This document shows, in pieces, positions 25,670 through 33,836 of a stretch of DNA of 46,172 nucleotides. The notes under the pieces are model-generated. The model searched no databases, was not told the DNA's origin, and saw nothing but the letters and a program-made list of their open reading frames with translations. Source of the stretch: Bryobacterales bacterium (GTDB lineage Bacteria; Acidobacteriota; Terriglobia; Bryobacterales; Bryobacteraceae); assembly GCA_020847975.1 (NCBI GenBank), contig JADLBD010000003.1:1-46172 (forward strand), in the 5' to 3' direction. The translations under genes and the position numbers were made by a program. The stretch's first letter is position 1. Each line of letters begins with the position of its first letter.

Positions 25670-26491
25670 ATGGCCCAGCAACGCGATCGAGCCAGGTTTC
25701 CGGCTTGGCTGTATCCCAATCTCCTCAGTCTGGACGCGCCCGTGGTGGCGCTGGTGTGGCAGAGTTTCCTCGCCCATTGCTACATTCTTCCCATCCGCGA
25801 ATCCGGCCGCGTGGTTCTGTTCCTCAGCGTGTGGTGTATCTATCTGGCGGACCGTCTTCTGGACGTACGCCTCCCCGCGCGCGCCCTCGAGCCGGCCCGC
25901 CACCGTTTCTACCGCCGCTACCATAAGCAGGCCCTGTGGCTGCTGGCCACGGTGGCGTTGCTGAACCTGCTGCTCATCATCTTCTGGCTGCGTCCCGCCG
26001 TCTTTCATAACGGACTCATCGCCCTGGCCGGCGTCAGCTTGTACTTCGTCCTGGTGCACACGCGCCGCAGTCCGTTCCGGCTTCCCAAGGAACTCGTCGC
26101 CGCCCTGCTGTTCACCTTGGGTACGTTTCTCGTACCGTGGACCATCGCCGCCCACCCGTTCGAACAACTCCTGCGGCCGGCAGTCGCCTTTCTGCTGCTC
26201 TGCTTCGCCAACCTGGTGGCCATCGAAATCTGGGAGTGGCGCGAGTTGCGCGGCGGCGCGCCGCCACAACCCCATCCGCTGACGGTTGCCTCGGGCCGGT
26301 TCTTTCTTGTTTGGACGCCGCTGCTCGCCCTGGCCAGCTTACTGCCTGGCGACGCCCTCTTCTACAGGGCAGTGGCCCTCAGTACCGTGGCTACAGCTCT
26401 CCTGTTCGCCCGCGGAAGCAGGATGAGCCTCGAAGTGCGCCGCGCGCTGGTCGACGGCGTGCTGCTCAGCCCGCTCCTGTTTCTGCTATGA
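25670..26491 (+). CDS. Polytopic membrane protein, UbiA-like in outline
   Basis: 273 aa with about eight hydrophobic spans. The segment YLADRLLDVR (D61, D65) recalls the first Asp-rich motif of UbiA prenyltransferases. KELVAALLFTLGTFLVPW resembles the region after it. The second Asp motif is not clear (FANLVAIEIWEWREL stands in its place), so catalysis is doubtful. The next gene, a methyltransferase, overlaps it by ATGA; prenylation plus methylation would suit quinone-like lipid synthesis, but this is only a suggestion. Not confidently assigned. Confidence 0.6.
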   Translation: MAQQRDRARFPAWLYPNLLSLDAPVVALVWQSFLAHCYILPIRESGRVVLFLSVWCIYLADRLLDVRLPARALEPARHRFYRRYHKQALWLLATVALLNLLLIIFWLRPAVFHNGLIALAGVSLYFVLVHTRRSPFRLPKELVAALLFTLGTFLVPWTIAAHPFEQLLRPAVAFLLLCFANLVAIEIWEWRELRGGAPPQPHPLTVASGRFFLVWTPLLALASLLPGDALFYRAVALSTVATALLFARGSRMSLEVRRALVDGVLLSPLLFLL

Positions 26492-27177
26492 ATGCCGACC
26501 CCATCGCCGCATTCTACCGTTGGATCGAGTACGCGGCGTTCGGCAAGGCTCTGGAACGCCGGCGCTTCGCCTTCCTCTCCCGCGCCGCGCGCGCGCGCCG
26601 AGTATTGATTCTCGGCGAGGGGGACGGCCGGTTTCTCGCGCGCTTCCTTGCAGTCAACGATGCCGCACAGGTGGATGTAGTGGAAGCAAGCGCCGCCATG
26701 CTCGCCCTCGCGCGCGAACGGCTGCCGGCGCCTGCCGCGCGGCGCGTTCGCTTCCATCACCAGGACGCCCTTTCCGCGCCGCTGCCCGCTGATTCCTACG
26801 ACCTCATCGTCACCCACTTCTTTCTCGATTGCTTCGCCGCCGACGACGCCGCGCGGCTTATCGCCAGACTCGCCGCCGCGCTGCTGCCAGGAGGCGCGTG
26901 GATTGTGAGTGAATTCGAGGAACCGCCCGGCCGTGTCGCGCGTCTCCATGCCCGCCTCTGGCTCTCCGTGATGTACACCTTCTTCCGCTTTACCACCGGC
27001 CTCACCGCCGGCAAACTGCCTCCCTATGCCGCGCTGCTCTCCCGCGCCGGGCTCATCCGCGAAGAGCAGCAGCAGGCGCGGTGGGGGCTAATGGTTTCGC
27101 AACTATGGCGCAAGCCTGCCGCGGCCGACGCCCCACAACATAGCTTTGATACTCTTCCTTTGTGCGGATTTCCCTAG
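26488..27177 (+). CDS. Class I SAM-dependent methyltransferase
   Basis: 229 aa from the ATG that overlaps the upstream stop (ATGA). The glycine-rich SAM loop is ILGEGDGRFL (41-50), followed by an acidic residue at the end of the second strand (VDVVEAS). The post-II motif is SYDLIVTHFFLDCF and motif III is LLPGGAWIVSEF. Substrate unknown. It is translationally coupled to the membrane protein before it and overlaps the exported-protein gene after it by 16 bases, so the three are probably one unit. Confidence 0.85.
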   Translation: MNADPIAAFYRWIEYAAFGKALERRRFAFLSRAARARRVLILGEGDGRFLARFLAVNDAAQVDVVEASAAMLALARERLPAPAARRVRFHHQDALSAPLPADSYDLIVTHFFLDCFAADDAARLIARLAAALLPGGAWIVSEFEEPPGRVARLHARLWLSVMYTFFRFTTGLTAGKLPPYAALLSRAGLIREEQQQARWGLMVSQLWRKPAAADAPQHSFDTLPLCGFP

Positions 27178-28295
27178 GTCTTCTAATTGGCGTCCTGCTC
27201 GCCGGCGCCGTTCAACCTGCGCTCGCGGACAGCATTCGCCTTCCTTCCGGAGCCATCCTGCGAGCAGTCACCGAAGAAGGTGTCCGGCCCCCGGTCAAGC
27301 CAGGTGTTGCCGTGCTCGCCGGTTTCGCATCGCCTGTCTACTCCCGCGACCGCATTGCCATTCCGGCTGGGAGCAAATTGAAGCTCACCATCGGCGATCC
27401 CGTGCCGCATAAAGGCCCCAGCGCTCTGCGCCGCGCCGCGCTCATGATGGCTGGGCGCACTCCGCAATTCCATCATCCCAACGATGCGTCCGTGCGCTCC
27501 GCCGAACTGCAGCTCCCTTCCGGAGCCGCGCTGCCGCTCGATGTGGATCTTGTCGACCTGTTCCCGGATTCCCCTGTCCGGCCGAAGAAGGGCCATGCGC
27601 CTCGCCCGCCGAAACGCGCCAGCGTCATCGTGCGCTTGAAAAACCCCGTCGACGTCCCCGAATCCGCGCCGCTCCCCGCTTATGCCGGTGAAACCGTACC
27701 GGCCGGGGCTTCGCTGCGTGTCATGCTGCTCTCTCCCTTGAGCGCCTCCGGAAATGCCAACGGCGATACCGTCCGCGCCCGTCTGCTTCAACCGCTGCTG
27801 GTGGATGGCCGCGTGGCGCTGCCGGAGGGAACCGAACTCGAAGCTTCCCTGGTGCGCCGCAAGCCGCCCCGCTCCTTCAGCCGGTCCGGCTCATTCGGAT
27901 TGAACTTCCGCAAAGCCATCGCCCAAGGCGGGCTCACATGGGACATTTCGGCGGACCTCAGCGGAGCCGTGGCAAGCCGCGGCGGCGTGCACATCGACCC
28001 GGAGGGTACCCTCTCCGGCGGCAGCAGAAGCAAGAAGCGCGCCGCCATCGACCTCGGCGTCGCCTACGTCGCAGGCAAGATCGTGGACGACCTCGTCGAA
28101 GAAGGCATCAAAGCCATCTGGACCACGGCAAGCTCCGGCACGGTAGCCGGAGCCGCCCGTTGGGTCGGCATCGGATCCGGCGCATTCCTGTTCTTTCTGC
28201 AGCAGGGAAGGGACGTCTATCTACCCCAATATTCGGAATTGACTGTAACCCTGAACCGCCCGCTCCTCATTGGAGCGCCTTCGAGCAAACCCTAA
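27162..28295 (+). CDS. Exported protein of unknown function
   Basis: 377 aa starting at a GTG inside the methyltransferase 3' end. A signal peptide spans residues 1-22 (LLAGAVQPALA). The mature part contains two short beta-rich blocks in which PAGA/LPEGTEL turns recur, a Pro/Arg/Lys linker (about 143-155) and a hydrophobic helix near the end (AARWVGIGSGAFLFFLQ). The pattern 'G-x-L-P-E-G-T-x-L-x-A' is reminiscent of exported repeats found in acidobacterial genomes, but I cannot name the family. Its last 75 bases overlap the 3' end of the convergent membrane-protein gene. Confidence 0.65.
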   Translation: MRISLGLLIGVLLAGAVQPALADSIRLPSGAILRAVTEEGVRPPVKPGVAVLAGFASPVYSRDRIAIPAGSKLKLTIGDPVPHKGPSALRRAALMMAGRTPQFHHPNDASVRSAELQLPSGAALPLDVDLVDLFPDSPVRPKKGHAPRPPKRASVIVRLKNPVDVPESAPLPAYAGETVPAGASLRVMLLSPLSASGNANGDTVRARLLQPLLVDGRVALPEGTELEASLVRRKPPRSFSRSGSFGLNFRKAIAQGGLTWDISADLSGAVASRGGVHIDPEGTLSGGSRSKKRAAIDLGVAYVAGKIVDDLVEEGIKAIWTTASSGTVAGAARWVGIGSGAFLFFLQQGRDVYLPQYSELTVTLNRPLLIGAPSSKP

Positions 28296-29999
28296 CGCCT
28301 CTCTTGCACAGAAGATCTGGACTCCCGCCAGAGTGAAAGTGGCGGCGACGTACAGGCCCCAGAGGAGTCCAATTACCGGCGCGGGGAGTACTTCGGGTTT
28401 GTTCGCTGCGAGGCGCTCCAGCAGCGGGACGCTTCCAAACTGGCCGAGCGGCATCGCCGGCAAAAGGCCGTTCGCCTTGTGGATCAGCAATCCGGCATAG
28501 TAGGGCAGCAGATAGACGTGCGTGGCGAACAACTCGAGCGCCGCAAAGCAGAGTCCGAGCATCGCGAAAAGCTGCGGTCCCAACCCGAACCGCAGCAGAA
28601 CGCACTCGGCAATCACCAGAGCGTACAAGTACCAGCCGGTGGACGACGAAACACCCGAGGCGGCGAACGTCAGCAGCACGTGATACCCGATTCCCGCGGC
28701 AAACGTCCAGTAAAGAGCAGCAATCATTCGCGCCCTGGTGTGTCTTCTCGAGAACACCCTTCTCAGGATGCCCGCCGCAGCTATCAGGTAGAGAACGGCG
28801 AACAAGTGGTACATCCAACTGCGCGCCTGAAGGAAACTCCAGCCGCCGAACCAGATGTGGGAAACGAAGGTGGAATCGATTGCGTTGCGCCAGCCCACTT
28901 GCGGAATCAGCTTCGCCAGTTCCCACTTCGGCATGCCTCGTAAAGCCACTTCCTGCTGAACACCGGAGAAGGACCCGTGCAGCATCCAGTTCCGCGCGTA
29001 GAACCATCCGGCAATAAGGCCGGCCAAAAGCGCGCACAGTGCCCGCCGGCCCACCGGTGCAGGAAGGAACTCGCGAATCCACCGGCCGGCGAGCCTCGGT
29101 TGTGCGGGCGAGTTTCTGAGAAGCGCAAAGGGCACGTCCCGCGCCCCCAAAGTACGAGGAGCACCGCGATGATGCGCGGCGCGGGCGGGCTCCGTTTTGC
29201 GCGTGTTCCTCAATAACAGCATGGTGCGGCGCAGGGACATCAAGCCTACAACCGGAATTGCCGTGAGAAAATATGCCTTGGTAAGAAGCCCCAAACCGAG
29301 CGTGACCCCGCACCACATGTTCGTGCCCCCGCGCACGAGCAGCAGTTGGAAAGCGGTCATCAGAACGAGCGCCAGCGTTTCGTTGCTCACCCGGCACAGG
29401 TTGAGCATCAGTTCCGGCATCGCCGCCGCCAGGCTGACTACGGCCAGCGCGTGCCCGTCGTCGCACAGCACTTCTTTCGCCATGAGGAAGCCGAGCGGGA
29501 CCACGAGCGAGGCGAGCGCCGCTCCGGCCAGCCGCAACAACCAGACGCGTTCCGCCAGCGGACGGGCGGCGATGAGGCGGTAGGGCATCGCCATCACCGC
29601 GTAGTAAAGCGGGGGCTGCTGCGCCTCATACTGTCGCGGAGCCGTCACGTGCCGCGGTTCGTGCGGCTTCTGTGGCGGCAGGGAGCGCAGCGCCTCCACG
29701 CGCTGCCGGCGGTCCCGTTCCGGGAGTTGCCACCAGACGTCGTGCGAAAGATGCGGCCCGCCCCAATCCCGCAGCATCCACGGCAGCGGCGCCGAACGCA
29801 GCGATTCAGTCGTTTCGCGCGAAATTCGCGAACTTTCCTGGTCCGGCAACGATTGGTCGAGGCTTACACTCTGGATATACGAAAAATGAAAGGGCTCGTC
29901 GAACCCCTCCCACAACGGAACCACGCTGCAATAGAACAGGCACCGAAGCAAAAAACAAAGCCAGACAAGCGATACCAGCCCTGGGTGCGCGAACCTCAT
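28221..29999 (-). CDS. GT-C-like polytopic membrane protein (DUF2142/glycosyltransferase type)
   Basis: 592 aa with about ten to twelve membrane spans. The first extracytoplasmic loop has WEGFDEPFHFSYI, an acidic D-E-x-x-H pattern like the catalytic loop of DUF2142 and related lipid-linked-sugar transferases, and QQPPLYYAVMAMPY matches a second conserved loop. It probably transfers a sugar from a polyprenyl phosphate donor outside the inner membrane; donor and acceptor are unknown. A charged insertion around residues 265-310 is unusual. Its 3' end overlaps the convergent exported-protein gene by 75 bases. Confidence 0.75.
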   Translation of the reverse strand: MRFAHPGLVSLVWLCFLLRCLFYCSVVPLWEGFDEPFHFSYIQSVSLDQSLPDQESSRISRETTESLRSAPLPWMLRDWGGPHLSHDVWWQLPERDRRQRVEALRSLPPQKPHEPRHVTAPRQYEAQQPPLYYAVMAMPYRLIAARPLAERVWLLRLAGAALASLVVPLGFLMAKEVLCDDGHALAVVSLAAAMPELMLNLCRVSNETLALVLMTAFQLLLVRGGTNMWCGVTLGLGLLTKAYFLTAIPVVGLMSLRRTMLLLRNTRKTEPARAAHHRGAPRTLGARDVPFALLRNSPAQPRLAGRWIREFLPAPVGRRALCALLAGLIAGWFYARNWMLHGSFSGVQQEVALRGMPKWELAKLIPQVGWRNAIDSTFVSHIWFGGWSFLQARSWMYHLFAVLYLIAAAGILRRVFSRRHTRARMIAALYWTFAAGIGYHVLLTFAASGVSSSTGWYLYALVIAECVLLRFGLGPQLFAMLGLCFAALELFATHVYLLPYYAGLLIHKANGLLPAMPLGQFGSVPLLERLAANKPEVLPAPVIGLLWGLYVAATFTLAGVQIFCAREALGFARRRSNEERAVQGYSQFRILG

Positions 30000-30071
30000 G
30001 AATCATTGCCGTCAGCCGGCAATTCAAAGACCCGCGCGAGCGGCTTTCCGCCACAGCGGCGGAAAATTCCC

Positions 30072-31307
30072 TTAATTGTTTCGTGCGAAGACGGCGGAGT
30101 CCGGATTTCCCGGCCCGAAATGCTTCAGCATTACCAGGTTTTCCTTGTCGCTGCGGTTGGTCACCGTCACGCCGCGCCCCGCCGCCGCGGCCGTCACGAA
30201 CAACTCATCCTTGGTCATTTCACCGAAGCGGATGAGAGAAGGCGTCTCCACTTCCATCTTGCCGATGCTCCCCCATCCCTGTACGACGATCAGCCCGTAA
30301 GCGGCGGCGTCCTTCACCGTCACCGAGCGCCCGGGGAACACCGTCAATTCCTTCGCCGAATAGTGGCCCGTGGAGTAAACTACCCACTTCTCCGAATATC
30401 CATCCTGCGCCATTTCGGCCTCATGCCGAACCGGCGTGGGATGGAAGAGGCGGTGCTTGGCGAACTCGGGGTCCACATTCGCCTCCCAATCGAGCATGCT
30501 GAGGATGTAGTCCAGGTCGTGGTGATGCTCCGGCGGCACGTCTTTCACCAGCAGATCCCACGGCACATAGCGGCCTTCCACCATGGACTGGAACATCCCG
30601 AATACGTCGGAGTTCACCTGCGGCTCATAGGTCACCAGCGACCCCGGCGCGTGCAGGATTCCGGCGTCGATCTGCCACCCCGACCCCGGCTTCAGCTTGT
30701 ACGCCTTCGAGTGGTAGAGGATGCCGTTGTCTCCCTCGTTCCAGCGCTCGAGACACCGCCGCACGTCGTCCCGCGTCGTCCCCGGCTCCAGCCCCATGAA
30801 GGTGTAGGGGAAATTGTTGTCCTTGAAGTTGTATTGGGGCGGAAAGTAGTAGGCCTCCGGCTTTCCCTTCTGGCCCACCCGTTTGGCGAATTCATCGCTT
30901 TGGTGCATGTGGTGGGGAATGGGCCCGAGGTTATCGAAGAACTTGCACAGCAGGTTCCAGCCGCCTTCCCGCTGCATCACATCCGAGCCGAGAAACTCGT
31001 CGCCGATGGTCTCGATGGCCGTCTTCAACAGCACGCGCTGCCCGTCCATGTCGATGTAGCTCAACCCCTCGTCCTCCGGCGTGCCGGGGCCGTTGGCGGC
31101 GTTGGTGGTGGAGGAAAACCACCGCTCATCGATGCCCCCGCGATGCGCGCCATAAGCGTAGAGGTCGCGCGGATCGAGCTTCAAGCGCCCGCCCGGCATC
31201 AGAAACGAACGCGGCACCCAACACGGGGCGAGCCGGACGATACCTTCGTTGGTCTTCAGTGCTTCACGAAGCAACTCAGTTTTCGAGGACGCAATTGTGG
31301 AGGCCAT
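30072..31307 (-). CDS. Cupin-fold phosphomannose-isomerase-like protein
   Basis: 411 aa from the ATG at 31307; the frame is open to 31391, but that would run into the upstream gene. The metal site of type I mannose-6-phosphate isomerases is seen as PIPHHMHQSDE (H123, H125, E129), with the downstream His in GWQIDAGILHAPGSL. A second cupin at the C-terminus (about 290-400) has lost its metal ligands. No signal peptide. It probably isomerises or binds a sugar or sugar phosphate. No Shine-Dalgarno is seen, and a TACAAT element lies just upstream, so a very short leader is possible. The lactonase-fold gene is 70 bases upstream on the same strand. Confidence 0.75.
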   Translation of the reverse strand: MASTIASSKTELLREALKTNEGIVRLAPCWVPRSFLMPGGRLKLDPRDLYAYGAHRGGIDERWFSSTTNAANGPGTPEDEGLSYIDMDGQRVLLKTAIETIGDEFLGSDVMQREGGWNLLCKFFDNLGPIPHHMHQSDEFAKRVGQKGKPEAYYFPPQYNFKDNNFPYTFMGLEPGTTRDDVRRCLERWNEGDNGILYHSKAYKLKPGSGWQIDAGILHAPGSLVTYEPQVNSDVFGMFQSMVEGRYVPWDLLVKDVPPEHHHDLDYILSMLDWEANVDPEFAKHRLFHPTPVRHEAEMAQDGYSEKWVVYSTGHYSAKELTVFPGRSVTVKDAAAYGLIVVQGWGSIGKMEVETPSLIRFGEMTKDELFVTAAAAGRGVTVTNRSDKENLVMLKHFGPGNPDSAVFARNN

Positions 31308-31377
31308 GGATTCGCTATTGTAGCGCTTATGGCGGCGCTGGGGGCCAAACTCCGGCCCCCAAACGATTGCCCACGCC

Positions 31378-32553
31378 TCAGCCGGCGGCAAGAAATTCGA
31401 TGCACACGCAGGACGGCACTTCCAGCACCTGTCCCGTAGGCGTCAGCTTGCCGCTCTTGCGGTCCACCTGGAACGTTACCAGGTTGTCCGTGTTCTGGTT
31501 GGCCGCCAGCATGTAATTGCCCGTGGGGTCCAGCGAAAAGTTCCTCGGGATCTTCCCCTGCGTGGAGACGCGCTCCACATGGGTCAGCGTCCCCTGCTTG
31601 GGATGAATGGAAAACACGGCAATGCTGTCGTCACCGCGATTGGAAGCATAGACGAACTTCCCGGCGCGGTCCACCTGAATCTCGGCGCAGTTGTTCTCGC
31701 CGGAAAATCCCGCAGGCAGCGTCGTAATGTTCTGCACCTCGCGCAGGCTGCCCTTGGCGGCGTCGTAAGCAAAGGCGATGACGCTCGAGCCCATTTCGTT
31801 CAGATCATAGGCAAACGGGGCTTTCGGAGCGAACGCGAAGTGGCGCGGCCCCGATCCGGGCTTCACGCTTACTGACGGCGGATCGTTGGGTGTGATGGCT
31901 CCGGTGGCCGCATCGAAGCGGTAGATCATGATCTTGTCCAAGCCGAGGTCGGGAACAAAGAGAAACCGGTTGTCGGGCGACAGCACAACGGCGTGCGCGT
32001 GCGGTCCGCGCTGGCGCCGCGGGTTCGCGCTCGATCCCTCATGCTGCCGCAAAGACACCTGTTGCCCCAGTTTGCCGTCCGCCTCCAGGTGAACCGTGGC
32101 CACGCTGCCGCTTCCGTAATTCGCCACGGCAATCGTCTTCCCGGTCCTGTCCACCACCAGGTGGCAGGCGCCGCCGCCGCCCGAATCGACCCGGTTGAGA
32201 AATTTCAACTCGCCGCTCTTATTGTCGACGGCGAAACTCGAGATCGCCCCGTGAACCCGCCCGTTGTTCCCCAGTTCGCTCACGGCGTACAGGTAACGCC
32301 CGCTGGGGTGAAGCGTGACCCACGATGGCCGTTCCACTTCCCCGGCCAGTTTAATGGGATCGAGTTTCCCGGAGCCCGGGTCGAACCGGGTGACATAGAT
32401 TCCCTTGCTTTTCGGCCCTGTGTACGTGCCCAGATAGACGAGGTAGGAGGACGGCTTTGCGGCCACAACCGAGGCCGTAATCGCGCCCAGTGACGTGCGC
32501 GTGAATTGCCGGCGGGAGATGCCAGGAATTGAAAAAGAGGATGAGGTGTGCAT
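31378..32553 (-). CDS. Tat-exported lactonase-family seven-bladed propeller (YkgB/Pgl type)
   Basis: 391 aa from the ATG at 32553, chosen because it starts a Tat signal (GISRRQFTRTSLGAI); a frame upstream overlaps the divergent gene. The propeller repeats read YLVYLGTYTG, VTLHPSGRYLYAVSE, AVVLSPDNRFLFVPDLG and AEIQVDRAGKFVYASNRG. These are the family landmarks of 6-phosphogluconolactonase-like proteins, including the conserved His in GPHAHAV and the R in YASNRG. An extracytoplasmic lactonase acting on sugar lactones would fit the neighbouring sugar dehydrogenases. Binding-only function cannot be ruled out. Confidence 0.87.
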   Translation of the reverse strand: MHTSSSFSIPGISRRQFTRTSLGAITASVVAAKPSSYLVYLGTYTGPKSKGIYVTRFDPGSGKLDPIKLAGEVERPSWVTLHPSGRYLYAVSELGNNGRVHGAISSFAVDNKSGELKFLNRVDSGGGGACHLVVDRTGKTIAVANYGSGSVATVHLEADGKLGQQVSLRQHEGSSANPRRQRGPHAHAVVLSPDNRFLFVPDLGLDKIMIYRFDAATGAITPNDPPSVSVKPGSGPRHFAFAPKAPFAYDLNEMGSSVIAFAYDAAKGSLREVQNITTLPAGFSGENNCAEIQVDRAGKFVYASNRGDDSIAVFSIHPKQGTLTHVERVSTQGKIPRNFSLDPTGNYMLAANQNTDNLVTFQVDRKSGKLTPTGQVLEVPSCVCIEFLAAG

Positions 32554-32620
32554 AGGCGACCATGTAGATATTCTCAAATTGAGGCGCGCAATGGAATGCC
32601 CGCCTGTAGACTGGAGAATC

Positions 32621-33172
32621 ATGCATCGTATGAAATTGTGGTTCCTCTTCGCCACGCTGGCCTGCGCGCTGCCGGGCCAGGAGACCCGCTATGAAAAAGT
32701 GAACCCCGCGCCCACCCCCGCCGGGGACGCCAAACCCAACAGCGACAAGGTGCCCGGCGTCTACGCCATCGAGGGCCGCTTCGACCGCGTCCTCGTGCTG
32801 CGGTTCAAGTACAACACCGACCTGCTCGCCGGAATCCAGAAGATGGTGAAGCAGGAAAACATCCGCAATGGAGTGATCCTTTCCGGGGCAGGATCCGTGA
32901 CGGGCTATCAGATCCACCAGGTGAGCAATCGCACCTTCCCCTCGAAGAACATGTTCGTGAAGAACCCCACGGCGCCCGCCGACATCATCAGCATGAACGG
33001 CTACGTCATCAACGGAAAGCTCCACGCCCACCTCACCATGGCGAATCCCGAAAAAGCCTTCGGCGGCCACCTCGAGCCGGGAACCACGGTCTTCACCTTC
33101 GCCATCGTGACCATCGGCGTGCTGAATGAGGGTGCGGACCTGAGCCGTGTCGACGACAAGACCTACCGGTAG
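32621..33172 (+). CDS. Secreted PPC/DUF296-domain protein
   Basis: 183 aa from the ATG at 32621, with GGAG six bases upstream. A signal peptide covers residues 1-20 (FLFATLACALPGQ). The PPC domain (about 52-180) has its hallmark metal-like cluster NGKLHAHLTMANPEKAFGGH (H135, H137, H150) followed by LEPGTTVF. In plants and archaea this domain belongs to AT-hook proteins; bacterial copies are usually stand-alone and cytoplasmic. An exported form cannot be acting on DNA, so a small-molecule or enzymatic role is more likely. It overlaps neither neighbour and its stop is seven bases from the convergent gene. Confidence 0.85.
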   Translation: MHRMKLWFLFATLACALPGQETRYEKVNPAPTPAGDAKPNSDKVPGVYAIEGRFDRVLVLRFKYNTDLLAGIQKMVKQENIRNGVILSGAGSVTGYQIHQVSNRTFPSKNMFVKNPTAPADIISMNGYVINGKLHAHLTMANPEKAFGGHLEPGTTVFTFAIVTIGVLNEGADLSRVDDKTYR

Positions 33173-33179
33173 GCGCGCG

Positions 33180-33818
33180 TTACGCTAGCAGGTGCAGGAA
33201 CAGGTCGACGCTCATCAATCGCCGCTTGAGGCCTCTCCCGTCATAGAAAGTGCCGTCCTGCGCGTCGTAGGCGGTGACGTGCCCGGACGGGTCGATGTGC
33301 ACGTTGATGTAGTGATTCGAAGTCTTCGATCCCAGAATAGAGTGCCCCCCGAGCGCATCCGCAATGTGGCGCTGCAAGGCTTCGAGGTTCGGCGTTCTGC
33401 CCCGCCCTTCGAGGAATTCGCGCCGCTGCTGCACGAAGGCTTCCAGGGTCCAATCCCCCGTCAGGTTCGCGGAAAATTCGAAGAACTGGCGCGGCAGATC
33501 CAGATCCCGGATCCCGGCGGTAAACCGCAATCCGCAATCCTGCGCCACGGACGTAATGGTATAGCTCGACAAACCGCGGCTTCGAAGCGCGCTGTATTCC
33601 GCGCTCGGCGGAACCGAGTCCAGCATCGCATCGGGAAAGATCAGCATCCGCGGAAGCGGATCCCTGCCGCCCTCCCGAATCAAACCCAGGCGCGCGAGCG
33701 TCTGCTCGTACAACTCATCGGCCGTCACCCGAACCCCTTGTTGCACGAAGAGGCCATGGGCGATTGCACAGAATCCGCAATTCGTCTTCGAACTTCCAGG
33801 ATTGTATGGTGTGCTCAT
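33180..33818 (-). CDS. Papain-fold (Tox-PL-like) deamidase or protease domain protein
   Basis: 212 aa from the ATG at 33818, directly behind GGAGGGAGGG; a GTG four codons upstream is unlikely. The N-terminus has KTNCGFCAIAHGLF with candidate nucleophile C14 (C17 also present). The C-terminus has SNHYINVHID with H169, then AYDAQDG with D185/Q187. Cys, His and Asp/Gln in this order with an H-x-I/F-N-V strand is the pattern of papain-fold glutamine-deamidase toxin domains (Tox-PL). There is no signal peptide, delivery domain or obvious immunity gene. It could be a secreted effector, a domesticated enzyme or an unrelated cysteine hydrolase. Confidence 0.45.
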   Translation of the reverse strand: MSTPYNPGSSKTNCGFCAIAHGLFVQQGVRVTADELYEQTLARLGLIREGGRDPLPRMLIFPDAMLDSVPPSAEYSALRSRGLSSYTITSVAQDCGLRFTAGIRDLDLPRQFFEFSANLTGDWTLEAFVQQRREFLEGRGRTPNLEALQRHIADALGGHSILGSKTSNHYINVHIDPSGHVTAYDAQDGTFYDGRGLKRRLMSVDLFLHLLA

Positions 33819-33836
33819 CCCTCCCTCCACTGCTGC

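Noticed and set aside
29346..31439. A 697-residue plus-strand open frame
   Set aside because: It is antisense to the GT-C-like and cupin genes, rich in His/Arg/Pro, and has no recognisable motifs: a GC-rich shadow.
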